Shown: positions 17,160 to 25,943 of the stretch, one piece after another | How positions within the stretch are numbered: the stretch's first letter is position 1 | Layout of the letters: every line of letters begins with the position of its first letter | Assembly: GCF_018129405.1 (NCBI RefSeq) | Contig: NZ_JAFCLP010000001.1 | Location: forward strand, 744,001 to 808,000 | DNA length: 64,000 bases | From: Bradyrhizobium iriomotense | GTDB lineage: Bacteria; Pseudomonadota; Alphaproteobacteria; Rhizobiales; Xanthobacteraceae | Direction: 5' to 3' | Notes under the pieces: model-generated | The model's database searches: none | What the model was told of the DNA's origin: nothing | Seen by the model: the letters and a program-made list of their open reading frames with translations, nothing else | Program-made: the position numbers and the translations under genes

Positions 17160-18167
17160 CTAATTGATCGACCGGATCAGATCCTTGATCTTCTCGGCGT
17201 GCGGGCCGAGATCCTTGGCGAGCTTGTCGAGATAGGGATCGGCGATCGCCGTAAAACTCTTCTTGTCGACGTTGTCGACGATCTTCACGCCCATCTTCTT
17301 CAGCTTGTCGGCCGCCGTGCGTTCGAGCTCGAATGCCTTGGCCGGCTCCTTGGAGCTGATCTCGTTGGCGGCGGTCTGCACCCACTGCTTCTGCTCGGCG
17401 GAGAGACTCTGCCAGAGCTTGTCGGAGATGAACACCAGCGCGTTGTTGGCTTCGTGCTCGGTAATGTTGAGGACAGGCGCGACCTCGTAATGCTTGTTGA
17501 CGAGGTAGACGTTGACGCTGTTCTCGGCGACGTCGACGACGCCGGTCTGCAAGCTGGTGTAGACGCTGCCGAACGGCATATGCACGGTCTGGGCACCATA
17601 GGCGGGGAACATGGTGTCCTCGGTCGCGGTCGCCTGCACGCGGACCTTCAGGCCCTTGACGTCGCCGACATTGTGGACTTCCCGCTTCGAGTACATGTGG
17701 CGCACGCCCTGCGAGCCGGTCGCGATCACGTGCAGGCCCTGCGTGGTCTCGTCGATCATGGTCCTCAGCGCCTCGAACACGCGCGGGTCGGCGAGGCCCT
17801 TGATCACGTGATTCTCGTCGCGGAACAGGAAGTGCAGCGACATCACGCCGGCCTGCGGCGAGATCGTCGCGGTGTTGGCGGAGGAGATGATGGCGAACTC
17901 GACGTCACCGGCCTTCACGAGCTGGAGCACCTGCGGCTCCTGCCCGAGCTGCGCGCCGGGATACTGGTCGATGATCATGGTGCCCTTGCTCAATTCCTTG
18001 AGCTTCTCGGCAAAGAGGTCACCCGCGATGGAATAGCCGGTGTTGCGCGGCTGGTCGTAGGCGAAGCGATAATGCTTCACCTCCTGTGCTGCGGCCCCCG
18101 TGACGAACAGCATGGCGGCGACAGCCGCGAGCCCATGTAAGAATCTCGGCATGGATCGTGCGATCAT
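17160..18167 (-). CDS. dctP: TRAP transporter solute-binding protein (DctP type)
   Basis: A 335-residue periplasmic protein. The N-terminus has a Sec signal peptide (FLHGLAAVAAMLFVTGAAAQ). The DctP fold is marked by YRFAYDQPRNTGYSIAGDLFAEKLKEL-like sequence, GDVEFAIISSA, LKVRVQATATEDTMFPAYGA (the arginine binds the ligand carboxylate) and VHMPFGSVYTSLQTGVVDVAENSV. It delivers an organic or sugar acid to DctQM. Being cotranscribed with an IlvD-family dehydratase, its ligand is probably an aldonate. ATG 18167 and ATG 18152 are both possible starts. Confidence 0.93.
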   Translation of the reverse strand: MIARSMPRFLHGLAAVAAMLFVTGAAAQEVKHYRFAYDQPRNTGYSIAGDLFAEKLKELSKGTMIIDQYPGAQLGQEPQVLQLVKAGDVEFAIISSANTATISPQAGVMSLHFLFRDENHVIKGLADPRVFEALRTMIDETTQGLHVIATGSQGVRHMYSKREVHNVGDVKGLKVRVQATATEDTMFPAYGAQTVHMPFGSVYTSLQTGVVDVAENSVNVYLVNKHYEVAPVLNITEHEANNALVFISDKLWQSLSAEQKQWVQTAANEISSKEPAKAFELERTAADKLKKMGVKIVDNVDKKSFTAIADPYLDKLAKDLGPHAEKIKDLIRSIN

Positions 18168-18226
18168 CGTTTCCCCCTGTTTTATCGCCCGCCGCTTGTG
18201 CGGTCTGAGCGTTCGTTCGCTTGCTA

Positions 18227-19942
18227 TCAGCCCTTCTCGGTCTTCCCAGTCCTCTGCATGAAATCGAAGTCGCAGCCCTCATCGGCCTGCATGATGGTCT
18301 CGTTGAACAGCCAGGCGTAGCCGCGCCGTGCCTCCTCGGGCGCAGCGGCCGGCTTCAAGGCGGCGCGCCGACGCTGCAGCTCGGCGGCGTCGACCAGCAG
18401 CTCGATGCTGCGCTTGGCCACATCGAGGCTGATCCTGTCGCCATTCTTCACCAGCGCCAGCGGCCCGCCGACGGCGGATTCCGGGGTGATGTGCAGCACG
18501 ATGGTGCCGAAGGCGGTGCCGCTCATGCGCGCATCAGAGATGCGCACCATGTCCTTGGTGCCGCCGCGCGCGAGCTTCTTCGGGATCGGCAGATAGCCCG
18601 CCTCGGGCATGCCGGGCGCGCCCTTCGGGCCGGCATTACGCAGCACCAGCACGTCGTCGGCGGTGACGTCGAGATCGGGATCGTCGACCCGCAGCGTCAT
18701 GTCCTCGACGGATTCGAACACGACCGCGCGCCCGGTGTGCTGCAGCAGTTTCGGGCTCGCGGCCGACTGCTTGATGACCGCGCCGCGCGGGGCGAGGTTG
18801 CCGTGCAGGATGGCGAGGCCGCCTTCCTTCTTGATCGGGTTGTCGCGCGGACGGATGGCGTCCTGGCCAGGCACGTCCTCGGCATTCGCCGCGACCTCGC
18901 GCAGCGTCTGGCCGGTGATGGTCTTCGCGTCGAGATCGATGAGATCGCCGAGCTGCGCCAGCAGCTTCGGCACGCCGCCGGCGTGATGGAAATGCTCCAT
19001 GTAGTGCTCGCCGGATGGCTTGAGGTCGACCAGCACCGGCACCTCGCGCCCGATCTGGTCGAACGCGCCGAGGTCGAGCCGGTGCGGCGAGCGATGCGCC
19101 ATCGCGGTCAGATGGATCAGGCCGTTGGTCGATCCGCCGATGGCCTGGAGTACGACTTGCGCGTTCTTGAAAGACGCGGGTGTGAGCAACTCGCTCGGCT
19201 TCGGGCCCTTGGTTTTGGCCATCTCCGCTGCGACCTTGCCGCTGGCCTCCGCGAGCCGGAAGCGCTCGGCATGCGGCGCGGGGATCGTCGCACTCATCGG
19301 CAGCGACAGGCCCATGGCTTCGATCATGCAGGCCATGGTCGAAGCCGTGCCCATCACCATGCAGGTGCCGACGGATGGCGCGAGGCGCCCGTTCACCGCC
19401 TCGATCTCGGCATCGTCCATGTCGCCGGCGCGATATTTCGCCCAGAGGCGGCGGCAGTCGGTGCAGGCGCCCAGCACCTCGCCCTTGTGATGACCAACCA
19501 CCATGGGTCCGACGGGGATGACCACGGTCGGCAGATCGGCGCTGATCGCCGCCATCACCTGTGCGGGAAGGGTCTTGTCGCAACCCCCGATCACGATCAC
19601 CGCATCCATCGGCTGGGCGCGGATCATCTCCTCGGTGTCCATCGCCATCAGATTGCGCAGGTACATCGAGGTCGGATGCGCAAAGCTCTCGGCGATCGAG
19701 ATGGTCGGGAACACGAACGGCATGGCGCCCGACAGCATCACGCCGCGCTTGGCGGCCTCGATGATCTCAGGGACGTTGCCGTGGCAGGGATTGTAGTCGC
19801 TATAGGTGTTGGTGATGCCGACGATCGGGCGCTCCAGCGCGTCGTCGGAATAGCCCATGGCCTTGATGAACGCCTTGCGCAGGAACAGCGAAAAGCCGGC
19901 ATCGCCATAGCTCGTCAGACCCTTGCGCAAGCCACTCGTCAT
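18227..19942 (-). CDS. IlvD/Edd family dehydratase (sugar-acid dehydratase likely)
   Basis: A 571-residue iron-sulfur dehydratase. Family motifs are NTYSDYNPCHGN (first cluster Cys), VIGGCDKTLPAQ (second Cys), GTCMVMGTASTMACMIEAMG (third Cys region), and DARMSGTAFGT near the C-terminus. The branch resembles aldonate dehydratases (arabinonate, galactonate, xylonate) rather than dihydroxy-acid dehydratase of valine synthesis, judged from the N-terminal GLRKGLTSYGDAGFSLFLRKAF. I chose ATG 19942 (AGGAG nine bases upstream) over GTG 19945. Next to dctPQM and a GntR regulator it would convert an imported aldonate to a 2-keto-3-deoxy acid. Confidence 0.88.
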   Translation of the reverse strand: MTSGLRKGLTSYGDAGFSLFLRKAFIKAMGYSDDALERPIVGITNTYSDYNPCHGNVPEIIEAAKRGVMLSGAMPFVFPTISIAESFAHPTSMYLRNLMAMDTEEMIRAQPMDAVIVIGGCDKTLPAQVMAAISADLPTVVIPVGPMVVGHHKGEVLGACTDCRRLWAKYRAGDMDDAEIEAVNGRLAPSVGTCMVMGTASTMACMIEAMGLSLPMSATIPAPHAERFRLAEASGKVAAEMAKTKGPKPSELLTPASFKNAQVVLQAIGGSTNGLIHLTAMAHRSPHRLDLGAFDQIGREVPVLVDLKPSGEHYMEHFHHAGGVPKLLAQLGDLIDLDAKTITGQTLREVAANAEDVPGQDAIRPRDNPIKKEGGLAILHGNLAPRGAVIKQSAASPKLLQHTGRAVVFESVEDMTLRVDDPDLDVTADDVLVLRNAGPKGAPGMPEAGYLPIPKKLARGGTKDMVRISDARMSGTAFGTIVLHITPESAVGGPLALVKNGDRISLDVAKRSIELLVDAAELQRRRAALKPAAAPEEARRGYAWLFNETIMQADEGCDFDFMQRTGKTEKG

Positions 19943-19961
19943 CACGTCGCTCCTTCCACGT

Positions 19962-19974
19962 TACCATTGTGGTA
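19962..19974. promoter_or_regulatory. Short palindrome upstream of the dehydratase gene
   Basis: TACCA-TTG-TGGTA, a perfect 5-bp inverted repeat, lies 20 bases upstream of the chosen start codon. It is short and could be chance. Its position between start codon and the larger inverted repeat makes it a candidate GntR site. Confidence 0.35.
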
Positions 19975-19987
19975 CAGCCTGCCCCCT

Positions 19988-20064
19988 GATTGTCAATAAG
20001 AGAGGCAGAGGCACCGCGATTTTCTGGATTACAGCACCATTAAGCGACCAGATTATTGACAATC
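19988..20064. promoter_or_regulatory. Perfect 12-bp inverted repeat pair, candidate GntR operator
   Basis: GATTGTCAATAA at 19988-19999 and its exact complement TTATTGACAATC at 20053-20064 are separated by 53 bases. Each half contains TTGACA directed outward toward the gene it precedes, so the halves may also be the -35 boxes of two divergent promoters. The arrangement is centred in the divergent intergenic region between the dehydratase and the GntR gene. Confidence 0.6.
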
Positions 20065-20118
20065 CTCGCCTTCCCTGCTCCACAGTCAGGACCGGCCAGG
20101 CGCCGGGAGGCTGAGGGC

Positions 20119-20796
20119 ATGTCCGACATTCGCACCGCAGACGCCATGACGGTCCGGCGCGACGATCCGGACGACGTCGTCGCGCGGCTGGAGGAAGACA
20201 TCATCTTCGGCCGCCTCGCGCCCGGCGCGCGCCTCACCGAGGACGCGCTGATGTCGCGCTATGGCACCTCCAGGCACTTCGTCCGCCAGGCGCTGGTGGA
20301 TGCGGAGCGGCGCGGCATCGTTCGCCGCGAGAAGAATGTCGGCGCCACCGTACGGTTCTATTCGGCCGAGGAGGTACGGCAGATCTACGAGGTCAGGGAG
20401 ATGCTGACGCGTCAGGCCGCGCTGATGATCCCCCTGCCCGCACTGCAAGGCCTGATCGACGAACTGAGCGCGCTGCAACGGCAATATTGCGCCAAGGCCG
20501 AGGTGCAGGATCTGCGCGGCATCCACGAGGCCAACGACGCCTTCCACCTCGCGCTGTTCTCGGCCTGCGGCAATCCCTATCTGGTGCGCTCGCTGCAGGA
20601 CTACATGAACCTGACCCTGCCGATGCGCGCAAAAAACCTCGCCGACCGCGAGGGCCTTGCGCAATCGCGGCGCCAGCACGAGCTGATGATCGAGCTCTTG
20701 AAGGGCCGCGACAGCTGGGCGCTGGCGCAGCTGTGCGTGGACCACATGCAGTTCAGCAAGTCGGATTATCTGGCGCGGATTTCCGGCGACAGCTAG
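20119..20796 (+). CDS. GntR family transcriptional regulator (FCD domain)
   Basis: A 225-residue regulator. An N-terminal winged helix-turn-helix (ARLEEDIIFGRLAPGARLTEDALMSRYGTS, RHFVRQALVDAERRGIVRRE) is followed by an all-helical FCD effector domain (YEVREMLTRQAALMI, HEANDAFHLALFSACGNPYL, RRQHELMIELLKG) with Asp/His residues positioned for metal and carboxylate binding. ATG 20119 has GGGAGG upstream; the longer frame from 20056 is unlikely because it would run through the operator. It is divergent from the IlvD/TRAP operon and probably represses it until a sugar acid is present. Confidence 0.9.
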   Translation: MSDIRTADAMTVRRDDPDDVVARLEEDIIFGRLAPGARLTEDALMSRYGTSRHFVRQALVDAERRGIVRREKNVGATVRFYSAEEVRQIYEVREMLTRQAALMIPLPALQGLIDELSALQRQYCAKAEVQDLRGIHEANDAFHLALFSACGNPYLVRSLQDYMNLTLPMRAKNLADREGLAQSRRQHELMIELLKGRDSWALAQLCVDHMQFSKSDYLARISGDS

Positions 20797-21029
20797 CGCC
20801 GGCGCGTGCGCATATCGGCCCGCCGGCACAGCAGTGGCCGATGCGGAGAAGGATGAATGACTCGCCGAGGCAATGGAATACGGCGGAACTCATTCAACCC
20901 GACGAATAAATCTTCTGGTAGATTCTGCCCAATCACTCAACCGATTAACGGGTTGTTAGAGGACTCTATCCCAAATGGTTTTCGAAACGAATAACAACCA
21001 TGCCGGGTTCCATTTCCCGGAACAGTCCC

Positions 21030-21956
21030 ATGAATGTACCTGGTTTCCTGATCGCAGTCGGTTTCGGCGCAGCATTTTTCGCCGCGGAGTATGCGTGGTA
21101 CTACCAGCCCGACTTCATCAACCCGGACGTCCTGCTCAGCATGTTCTCCTCGGAACATATGAAGGCGCGCGCAGCCGTCAAGCATGCGCTGATCGATCCG
21201 GACTCGGCCAAATTCAGCGCATTGCATTCAGTCGAGGCCGGCGCGGCGAGGTATGTTTGCGGCGGCGTCAAGGCGAGGGACAAGTCCGGCCATTCCATCG
21301 ATGTCGCTTTCGTCTACACCGTGGCCATTGATTTTGCCCGCATCGACGACGACGGGCGGATCACGCATCAGCGTTCGGGATACAGACCTTGCCCCACTGA
21401 GGACAAGGACGCGCAGCAGCGGCCGGGTGTGTCACCCGGCGTGTCGGCCGTCGTCAAAACCGTTCAGAAAGCCGCCCCCGACGTGCAGACGTCGGTTGCC
21501 CCCGCGCTGACGAAGCCTGCAGCTTCAGCGGGCGGATCGTCATCCGGCGGCACAATGGAGCAGCAGGTCCGCGAGCTCGCCGCCAAGACCGTTCCGCCTG
21601 ATGCTGCAAATGGACAGGGGCCAAATCCGCCCGCGGCCCGTGGGGTCACCAAGGAAGGTGAGTGGCAAGCCGATCGGCCTCCGGCCGTCTGGCCCACATT
21701 CCCTCCGGATCACGCCTTGGCGCGATCGACCCGGAAACGAAGCCCGTCCGAAGCACTGGCCCTGGCGAAAGACGTCGAGGACCGCTGGAGACGAACGGAG
21801 TCATCGTCCGACATCTCGATGCGTCCTTCACCGGAAGACATCAACGAGGCATGCCGCGCGCTGCTCACGATCGATTCAAAGCATGCCGACTATCCAAAAG
21901 CGTGGGCTGCGTTTACGCGACTGCAAAAGATGAGTCGGGACATCGCCAGCGGTTGA
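21030..21956 (+). CDS. Membrane-anchored hypothetical protein
   Basis: 308 residues, not recognised. One N-terminal transmembrane segment (MNVPGFLIAVGFGAAFFAAEYAWYY, lacking a clear signal cleavage site) is followed by a folded segment of about 90 residues with HALIDPDSAKFSALHSVEAGAA and YVCGGVKARDKSGH, a pattern common in short envelope proteins. A low-complexity Ala/Pro/Ser linker (about residues 125-190) leads to a charged C-terminal helical part. ATG 21000 is an alternative start. Codon use matches the genome, so it is likely real. Confidence 0.65.
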   Translation: MNVPGFLIAVGFGAAFFAAEYAWYYQPDFINPDVLLSMFSSEHMKARAAVKHALIDPDSAKFSALHSVEAGAARYVCGGVKARDKSGHSIDVAFVYTVAIDFARIDDDGRITHQRSGYRPCPTEDKDAQQRPGVSPGVSAVVKTVQKAAPDVQTSVAPALTKPAASAGGSSSGGTMEQQVRELAAKTVPPDAANGQGPNPPAARGVTKEGEWQADRPPAVWPTFPPDHALARSTRKRSPSEALALAKDVEDRWRRTESSSDISMRPSPEDINEACRALLTIDSKHADYPKAWAAFTRLQKMSRDIASG

Positions 21957-21973
21957 TGGCGCGCAAGGTCCGT

Positions 21974-22384
21974 TCAGTATCGTCTCAACAGACCGCCCGC
22001 CACGCCGGTCTCGCCATGATCGGCGCAGGCCCGCTCCGGGTTTCTGATCAAGTCCGTCCGGACCCGCCTGAATGTCCTTCTGGCGGCCTCGGCCACCTCG
22101 GGGCGGAATTTTCCGGGATCGTAGCTCTCGCCATCATGGGCCTTGATGGCCGCAGCATAGGCGTCGATCATCGCCATCGCGGCATCAGGGCTGCCGAGCA
22201 GCCGGGCGCCGAGCTGAACGCTGCCCGAGCCATCCACCTCATAGCCGGTGCATCGCTGCTCCAGCACCGCGGATGCGGTGACGAGTTGGTCGAGGAACGT
22301 CGCTTCGGCCTCGCTGAGCGTTGCGGCTTGCGCCGGCGCCGAGACGATGAGTGCGAGCACCGCGACGACTGGCGTCATTTTCAC
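21974..22384 (-). CDS. Exported hypothetical protein
   Basis: About 136 residues with a signal peptide (KMTPVVAVLALIVSAPAQA, cut after AQA). The mature part is helical, starting ATLSEAEATFLDQLV, with one Cys in LEQRCTGYEVDG and another in PERACADHGE that could form a disulfide. I do not recognise the family. The GTG at 22384 has GGGAG ten bases upstream; ATG 22378 is the alternative. It is convergent with the preceding gene, 17 bases apart. Confidence 0.6.
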   Translation of the reverse strand: MKMTPVVAVLALIVSAPAQAATLSEAEATFLDQLVTASAVLEQRCTGYEVDGSGSVQLGARLLGSPDAAMAMIDAYAAAIKAHDGESYDPGKFRPEVAEAARRTFRRVRTDLIRNPERACADHGETGVAGGLLRRY

Positions 22385-22546
22385 TGTCGCGGTTCTCCCT
22401 GTGGCTATCCGCGATCGAGGCTCTGGCCGCGAATTGCATTCGCGCGAGTCGTCTCCTTGGGGCATCAGCTTCGCCAAGCAGCGTTGATCCAGATCAATGG
22501 GTAGAATGCCCCCAACGTCCCAAGGCTGGGCGAGGGCCAGATGATG

Positions 22547-23164
22547 TCAGTGAGAGAAGACGCGCGTGCCGGGAGTCCATGCCCGCGGGTTCTTGAGGGG
22601 ACTGGCTCCAATTTCCCAGCCCGCACCACCCCACAGGGCGTCAACCACGCCGAGATCGCCCGTGCCGTCGCGGACAAAGAAGAGGTTCGGAGCCGAGCTG
22701 GTCTGCAGCGCCCCGCTTTCGCCGTTGGCCTGCAGCTTCAGGAGACACCAGATATCGGCAAGCTTGCTCTCGGCGCGAGCGCCCAGCTCATCGGCCATCT
22801 GCGCGGCATTCGTCGGATTGTTCAAGACATGAGTCTGCAGAGACGTATCGTCCGTGGTCTCGACCTTGACGGCGAACCGGCGTGCGAAGGTCGCGCCGAG
22901 CCACGAAATCTTGACGGGCGCGGTCGGCGTAATGTCCTCCCTGAAATACTCGCTGGCAACGAAGGAGTCGGCCGAGGGGATGGCGGCGGTTGACGGGGGA
23001 TCGAGGGGTTCACCAGGCTTGCGCTTGAGCGAGCATTCGATCTTCGCACGCGGAGCCAGCGACGCCGAGCTGCTGCCATCGGCCTTCCGCTCGTCGGCGT
23101 ACGCGCTGAAACCCGATGCCGCCAGAACAATCACGAGACATGGGTTGAGCGCTAAGCGGCGCAT
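22547..23164 (-). CDS. Exported hypothetical protein
   Basis: 205 residues, not recognised. The N-terminus MRRLALNPCLVIVLAASGFSA is a Sec signal peptide followed by YADERK. The mature protein has a Ser/Ala-rich start, then a compact region with a CSLKRKPGEP loop and an IWCLLKLQANGESGAL strand, and ends in a Gly/Trp-rich tail (DALWGGAGWEIGAS). Two cysteines could pair. Codon use is genome-like. No operon partner is evident. Confidence 0.6.
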   Translation of the reverse strand: MRRLALNPCLVIVLAASGFSAYADERKADGSSSASLAPRAKIECSLKRKPGEPLDPPSTAAIPSADSFVASEYFREDITPTAPVKISWLGATFARRFAVKVETTDDTSLQTHVLNNPTNAAQMADELGARAESKLADIWCLLKLQANGESGALQTSSAPNLFFVRDGTGDLGVVDALWGGAGWEIGASPLKNPRAWTPGTRVFSH

Positions 23165-23364
23165 TGCTGTTGTCCTTGAATGACCGATTCAAGAACAAGG
23201 TAAACTGTAGATTGCTGCTGTAAATCGAGGATTAGGTTTCTGGTTAAGCTTAAAGCAAGGAACTTATTTGAGAGAAATGCGAGCTATCTCCGGAACCATG
23301 TGCGTCCACCTGGCACAGCGCGTGATGCAGCCGGACACTTCAACCAGACAACCACGCGGCCCTT

Positions 23365-23661
23365 TTACTTGCCTGCCAGGCGCGCGATCGCCTGACTGGC
23401 CGGAGGAACCTGCGAGCCCGGTTCGGAGATCGGCAGCGGCGTGGCCCGGCAGCATCTTGCCTGCGCACGAAGCGGATCGTTCAACGTCCAGCGCACGCTC
23501 CAGGCTGGATTGTGGGCATAGGCCGGGATGCGCCAGAACCAGATGGTTTCGTAGACGCTGTCCCCGAACAGCTCCACATCCGGGCGCGGCGTGGGCCAGG
23601 ATACCGCCGCGACGAGGACGACGGTCAACACCGCGGCCCCTGAGAGAACCATTTTGCGCAT
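23365..23661 (-). CDS. Small exported hypothetical protein
   Basis: 98 residues with a hydrophobic N-terminus (MVLSGAAVLTVVLVAAVSW) that is a signal peptide or anchor, then a Trp-rich segment (ETIWFWRIPAYAHNPAWSVRW). Unrecognised family. Two adjacent cysteines occur in ARCCRATPL. The flanks (23165-23364 and 23662-23910) hold no gene or obvious structure. Confidence 0.45.
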   Translation of the reverse strand: MRKMVLSGAAVLTVVLVAAVSWPTPRPDVELFGDSVYETIWFWRIPAYAHNPAWSVRWTLNDPLRAQARCCRATPLPISEPGSQVPPASQAIARLAGK

Positions 23662-23910
23662 CTTGCTTCCACAATCGCTAGAATGAAAAGGCAGTCACGT
23701 CCGCGCAACGAAATGCATAGAAGAAACGCTCACGTGTTCCGACAATAGAACGCCTATTTCCGAAAACGGAAATCCGGAACTCTACGGTGTGAATTCAGAC
23801 CTTAGACGCAAGGGGGGCGTTCAGAACGTCCGCCGTCATCGCGATCGTGCCCCTCTCCCGGCCCACAAGCGGGGCCGGGAGGGCGCATCTACATTCCCCA
23901 GACGTCGACG

Positions 23911-24735
23911 CTAGCGCTTGGTCCAGTCGATGATCCGGTTCGGATCGGCGTCGAACTCCATGCTGCAGAACGTACCGCCCTGGAAATAATCGCCGACCGG
24001 ATCCGGCTTCAGCTTGGCCTGCTCGGCCATCGCGTGCTCGCGGAAATCCTCGGCGCGGCCGGTGGGGCGATAGCCGAATTCATAGGCGCGATGGTTGTCC
24101 CACCAGGCGCGCTCGTTGAGGGAGGCGCCGTAGAAGATTTCGAAATGGATGTCGGGATGTTCGAGGCCGATGCGGCAGAGCTGCACGAGGTCGTCGGGCT
24201 TGAGCCAGATCGAGAGCCGGCGCTGGTCGAGCGGCATGTCGCCGAAATTGCCGATGCGCAGGCAAGTCACCTTCAGCCCGTGCTTGTCGGCGTAGAGCGC
24301 GCCGACCGCTTCGCCGAACACCTTGCTGACGCCGTAGCGACCGTCGGGGCGCGGGGTGACGTCGGTGCCGATCTTGTGGTGACGCGGATAGAAGCCGACG
24401 GCATGGTTCGACGAGGCGAACACCACGCGCTTGACGCCCTTGCGGTACGCCGCCTCGAACAGATTGTAGCCGCCGATGATGTTGGCCTGGAGGATCTGAT
24501 CCCAGCTACCTTCGACCGAATAGCCGCCGAAATGGATGATGCCGTCGACACCTTCGCAGATCGCCTCGCATTGCGCGAGATCGGCGAGGTCGGCCGCCTT
24601 GAATTTTTCGTTCGCGCCGAGATCGGCCGGCGGCTTGATGTCGGAGAGCAGGAGATCCGGGTAGATCGGCGGCAGCAGTTTTCGCAGGCTCGTGCCGATT
24701 CCGCCCGAAGCTCCCGTCATCAAAATACGCGGCAT
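23911..24735 (-). CDS. NAD(P)-dependent epimerase/dehydratase, uronate dehydrogenase-like
   Basis: A 274-residue extended short-chain dehydrogenase. The nucleotide motif is ILMTGASGGIGTSLR, the catalytic Ser/Tyr/Lys are in VFASSNHAVGFYPR and RYGVSKVFGEAVG. The overall pattern, including the SSNH box, RPDGRYGVSK and ASLNERAWWDN, resembles uronate dehydrogenases that oxidise glucuronate or galacturonate to the aldarolactone. ATG 24735 has GAGGGA upstream; the longer open frame is not needed. It is divergent from an SMP-30 lactonase gene 90 bases away, and a lactonase is the natural next step. Confidence 0.82.
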   Translation of the reverse strand: MPRILMTGASGGIGTSLRKLLPPIYPDLLLSDIKPPADLGANEKFKAADLADLAQCEAICEGVDGIIHFGGYSVEGSWDQILQANIIGGYNLFEAAYRKGVKRVVFASSNHAVGFYPRHHKIGTDVTPRPDGRYGVSKVFGEAVGALYADKHGLKVTCLRIGNFGDMPLDQRRLSIWLKPDDLVQLCRIGLEHPDIHFEIFYGASLNERAWWDNHRAYEFGYRPTGRAEDFREHAMAEQAKLKPDPVGDYFQGGTFCSMEFDADPNRIIDWTKR

Positions 24736-24824
24736 GTCTTCCCTCGCCTGTCGACCGATTTGCGGCCGTAGATAACTGATGCTAGCAGACTTGGACAGAG
24801 GGAACGCAACAACGAGAATTGCAC

Positions 24825-25793
24825 ATGAACGATGCATCGTCCCGCACTCAAGGCTGGCAGCCGGCGACCTATTACCCCGATCCCGCGATAAAAGCACTGG
24901 ACCCCCGCTTCGAAAAATACTGGCTGAAACTCTCGGCGGTGGAGCGGCTGGCGACCGGGCTGCGCTGGGCCGAGGGTCCGGTGTGGTTCGGCGACGGGCG
25001 CTATCTGCTCTGCAGCGACATCCCGAACCAGCGCATCATCAAATGGGAGGAGGAGACCGGCGCGGTCAGCGTGTTTCGGAAACCCTCCAATTTCGCCAAT
25101 GGCAACACCAGGGATCGCCAGGGCCGGCTCGTCACCTGCGAGCATGGCGGGCGGCGCGTGGTGCGCACCGAATATGATGGCAGCATCACCGTGTTGATGG
25201 ATTCCTTCAACGGCAAGCGGCTGAACTCGCCCAACGACGTCGTGGTGAAATCCGACGGCTCGATCTGGTTCACCGATCCGACCTTCGGCCTGCTCGGCAA
25301 TTACGAGGGCTACAAGGCCGAGCCCGAGATCGAGCCGAACGTCTATCGGCTCGATCCCGGGAACGGCAAGGCGACCATCGTCGCCGAGGGCGTGCTCGGG
25401 CCGAACGGGCTGTGCTTCTCGCCGGACGAGAAGATCCTGTACGTCGTGGAATCGCGTGGGCAACCGAACCGAAAAATCCTCGCCTATGACGTTTCGCCTG
25501 AGGGCACCACGATCTCGAACAAGCGCGTTCACATCGATGCCGGCCCGGGCACGCCCGACGGCATGCGCTGCGACATCGACGGCAATCTCTGGTGCGGCTG
25601 GGGCATGGGCGATCCCGAGCTCGACGGCGTCGTGGTGTTCGCGCCCGACGGCGTCATGATCGGCCGCATCGCGCTGCCCGAACGCTGCGCCAACCTCTGC
25701 TTCGGCGGCGTCAAGCGCAACCGCCTGTTCATGGCCGCGAGCCAGTCGATCTACGCGCTGTATGTGAACACGCAGGGCGCGCTGGGGGGATAG
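24825..25793 (+). CDS. SMP-30/gluconolactonase family protein
   Basis: A 322-residue six-bladed propeller lactonase that opens sugar lactones with a divalent metal. Motifs are WAEGPVWFGDGRYLLCSDIPN (metal Glu), GNTRDRQGRLVTCEHGGRRV, LNSPNDVVVKSDGSIWFTDP (Asn and Asp ligands), and GTPDGMRCDIDGNLWCGWGMGD (Asp ligand). I chose ATG 24825 over the TTG at 24819. Divergent pairing with a uronate-dehydrogenase-like SDR suggests aldaro- or aldonolactone substrates. A terminator follows after a repeat. Confidence 0.9.
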   Translation: MNDASSRTQGWQPATYYPDPAIKALDPRFEKYWLKLSAVERLATGLRWAEGPVWFGDGRYLLCSDIPNQRIIKWEEETGAVSVFRKPSNFANGNTRDRQGRLVTCEHGGRRVVRTEYDGSITVLMDSFNGKRLNSPNDVVVKSDGSIWFTDPTFGLLGNYEGYKAEPEIEPNVYRLDPGNGKATIVAEGVLGPNGLCFSPDEKILYVVESRGQPNRKILAYDVSPEGTTISNKRVHIDAGPGTPDGMRCDIDGNLWCGWGMGDPELDGVVVFAPDGVMIGRIALPERCANLCFGGVKRNRLFMAASQSIYALYVNTQGALGG

Positions 25794-25811
25794 GCGCGCC
25801 ACAAGCGCCGG

Positions 25812-25906
25812 TCTCGTAGGGTGGGCAAAGCGAAGCGTGCCCACCACTTCTTGCTCGTCGCGAGATGGTGGGCACGGCGCGTTGCGCCTTTGCCCACCCT
25901 ACGAGA
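25812..25906. repeat. Inverted repeat element, family C (GTAGGGTGGGC type)
   Basis: Outer arms TCTCGTAGGGTGGGCAAAG and its complement ending ACGAGA enclose a second inverted pair (GTGCCCACCA / TGGTGGGCAC). A related copy with GTAGGGTGGGTT arms occurs at 31681. It lies 19 bases after the lactonase stop and carries no gene. Confidence 0.88.
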
Positions 25907-25943
25907 CCTCGCGTTGTCGAAAAGCATTGGCCAAAACAAAAAA

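Noticed and set aside
18221-19999. 592-codon plus-strand open frame over the dehydratase
   Set aside because: Antisense shadow: the dehydratase on the other strand has all family motifs.
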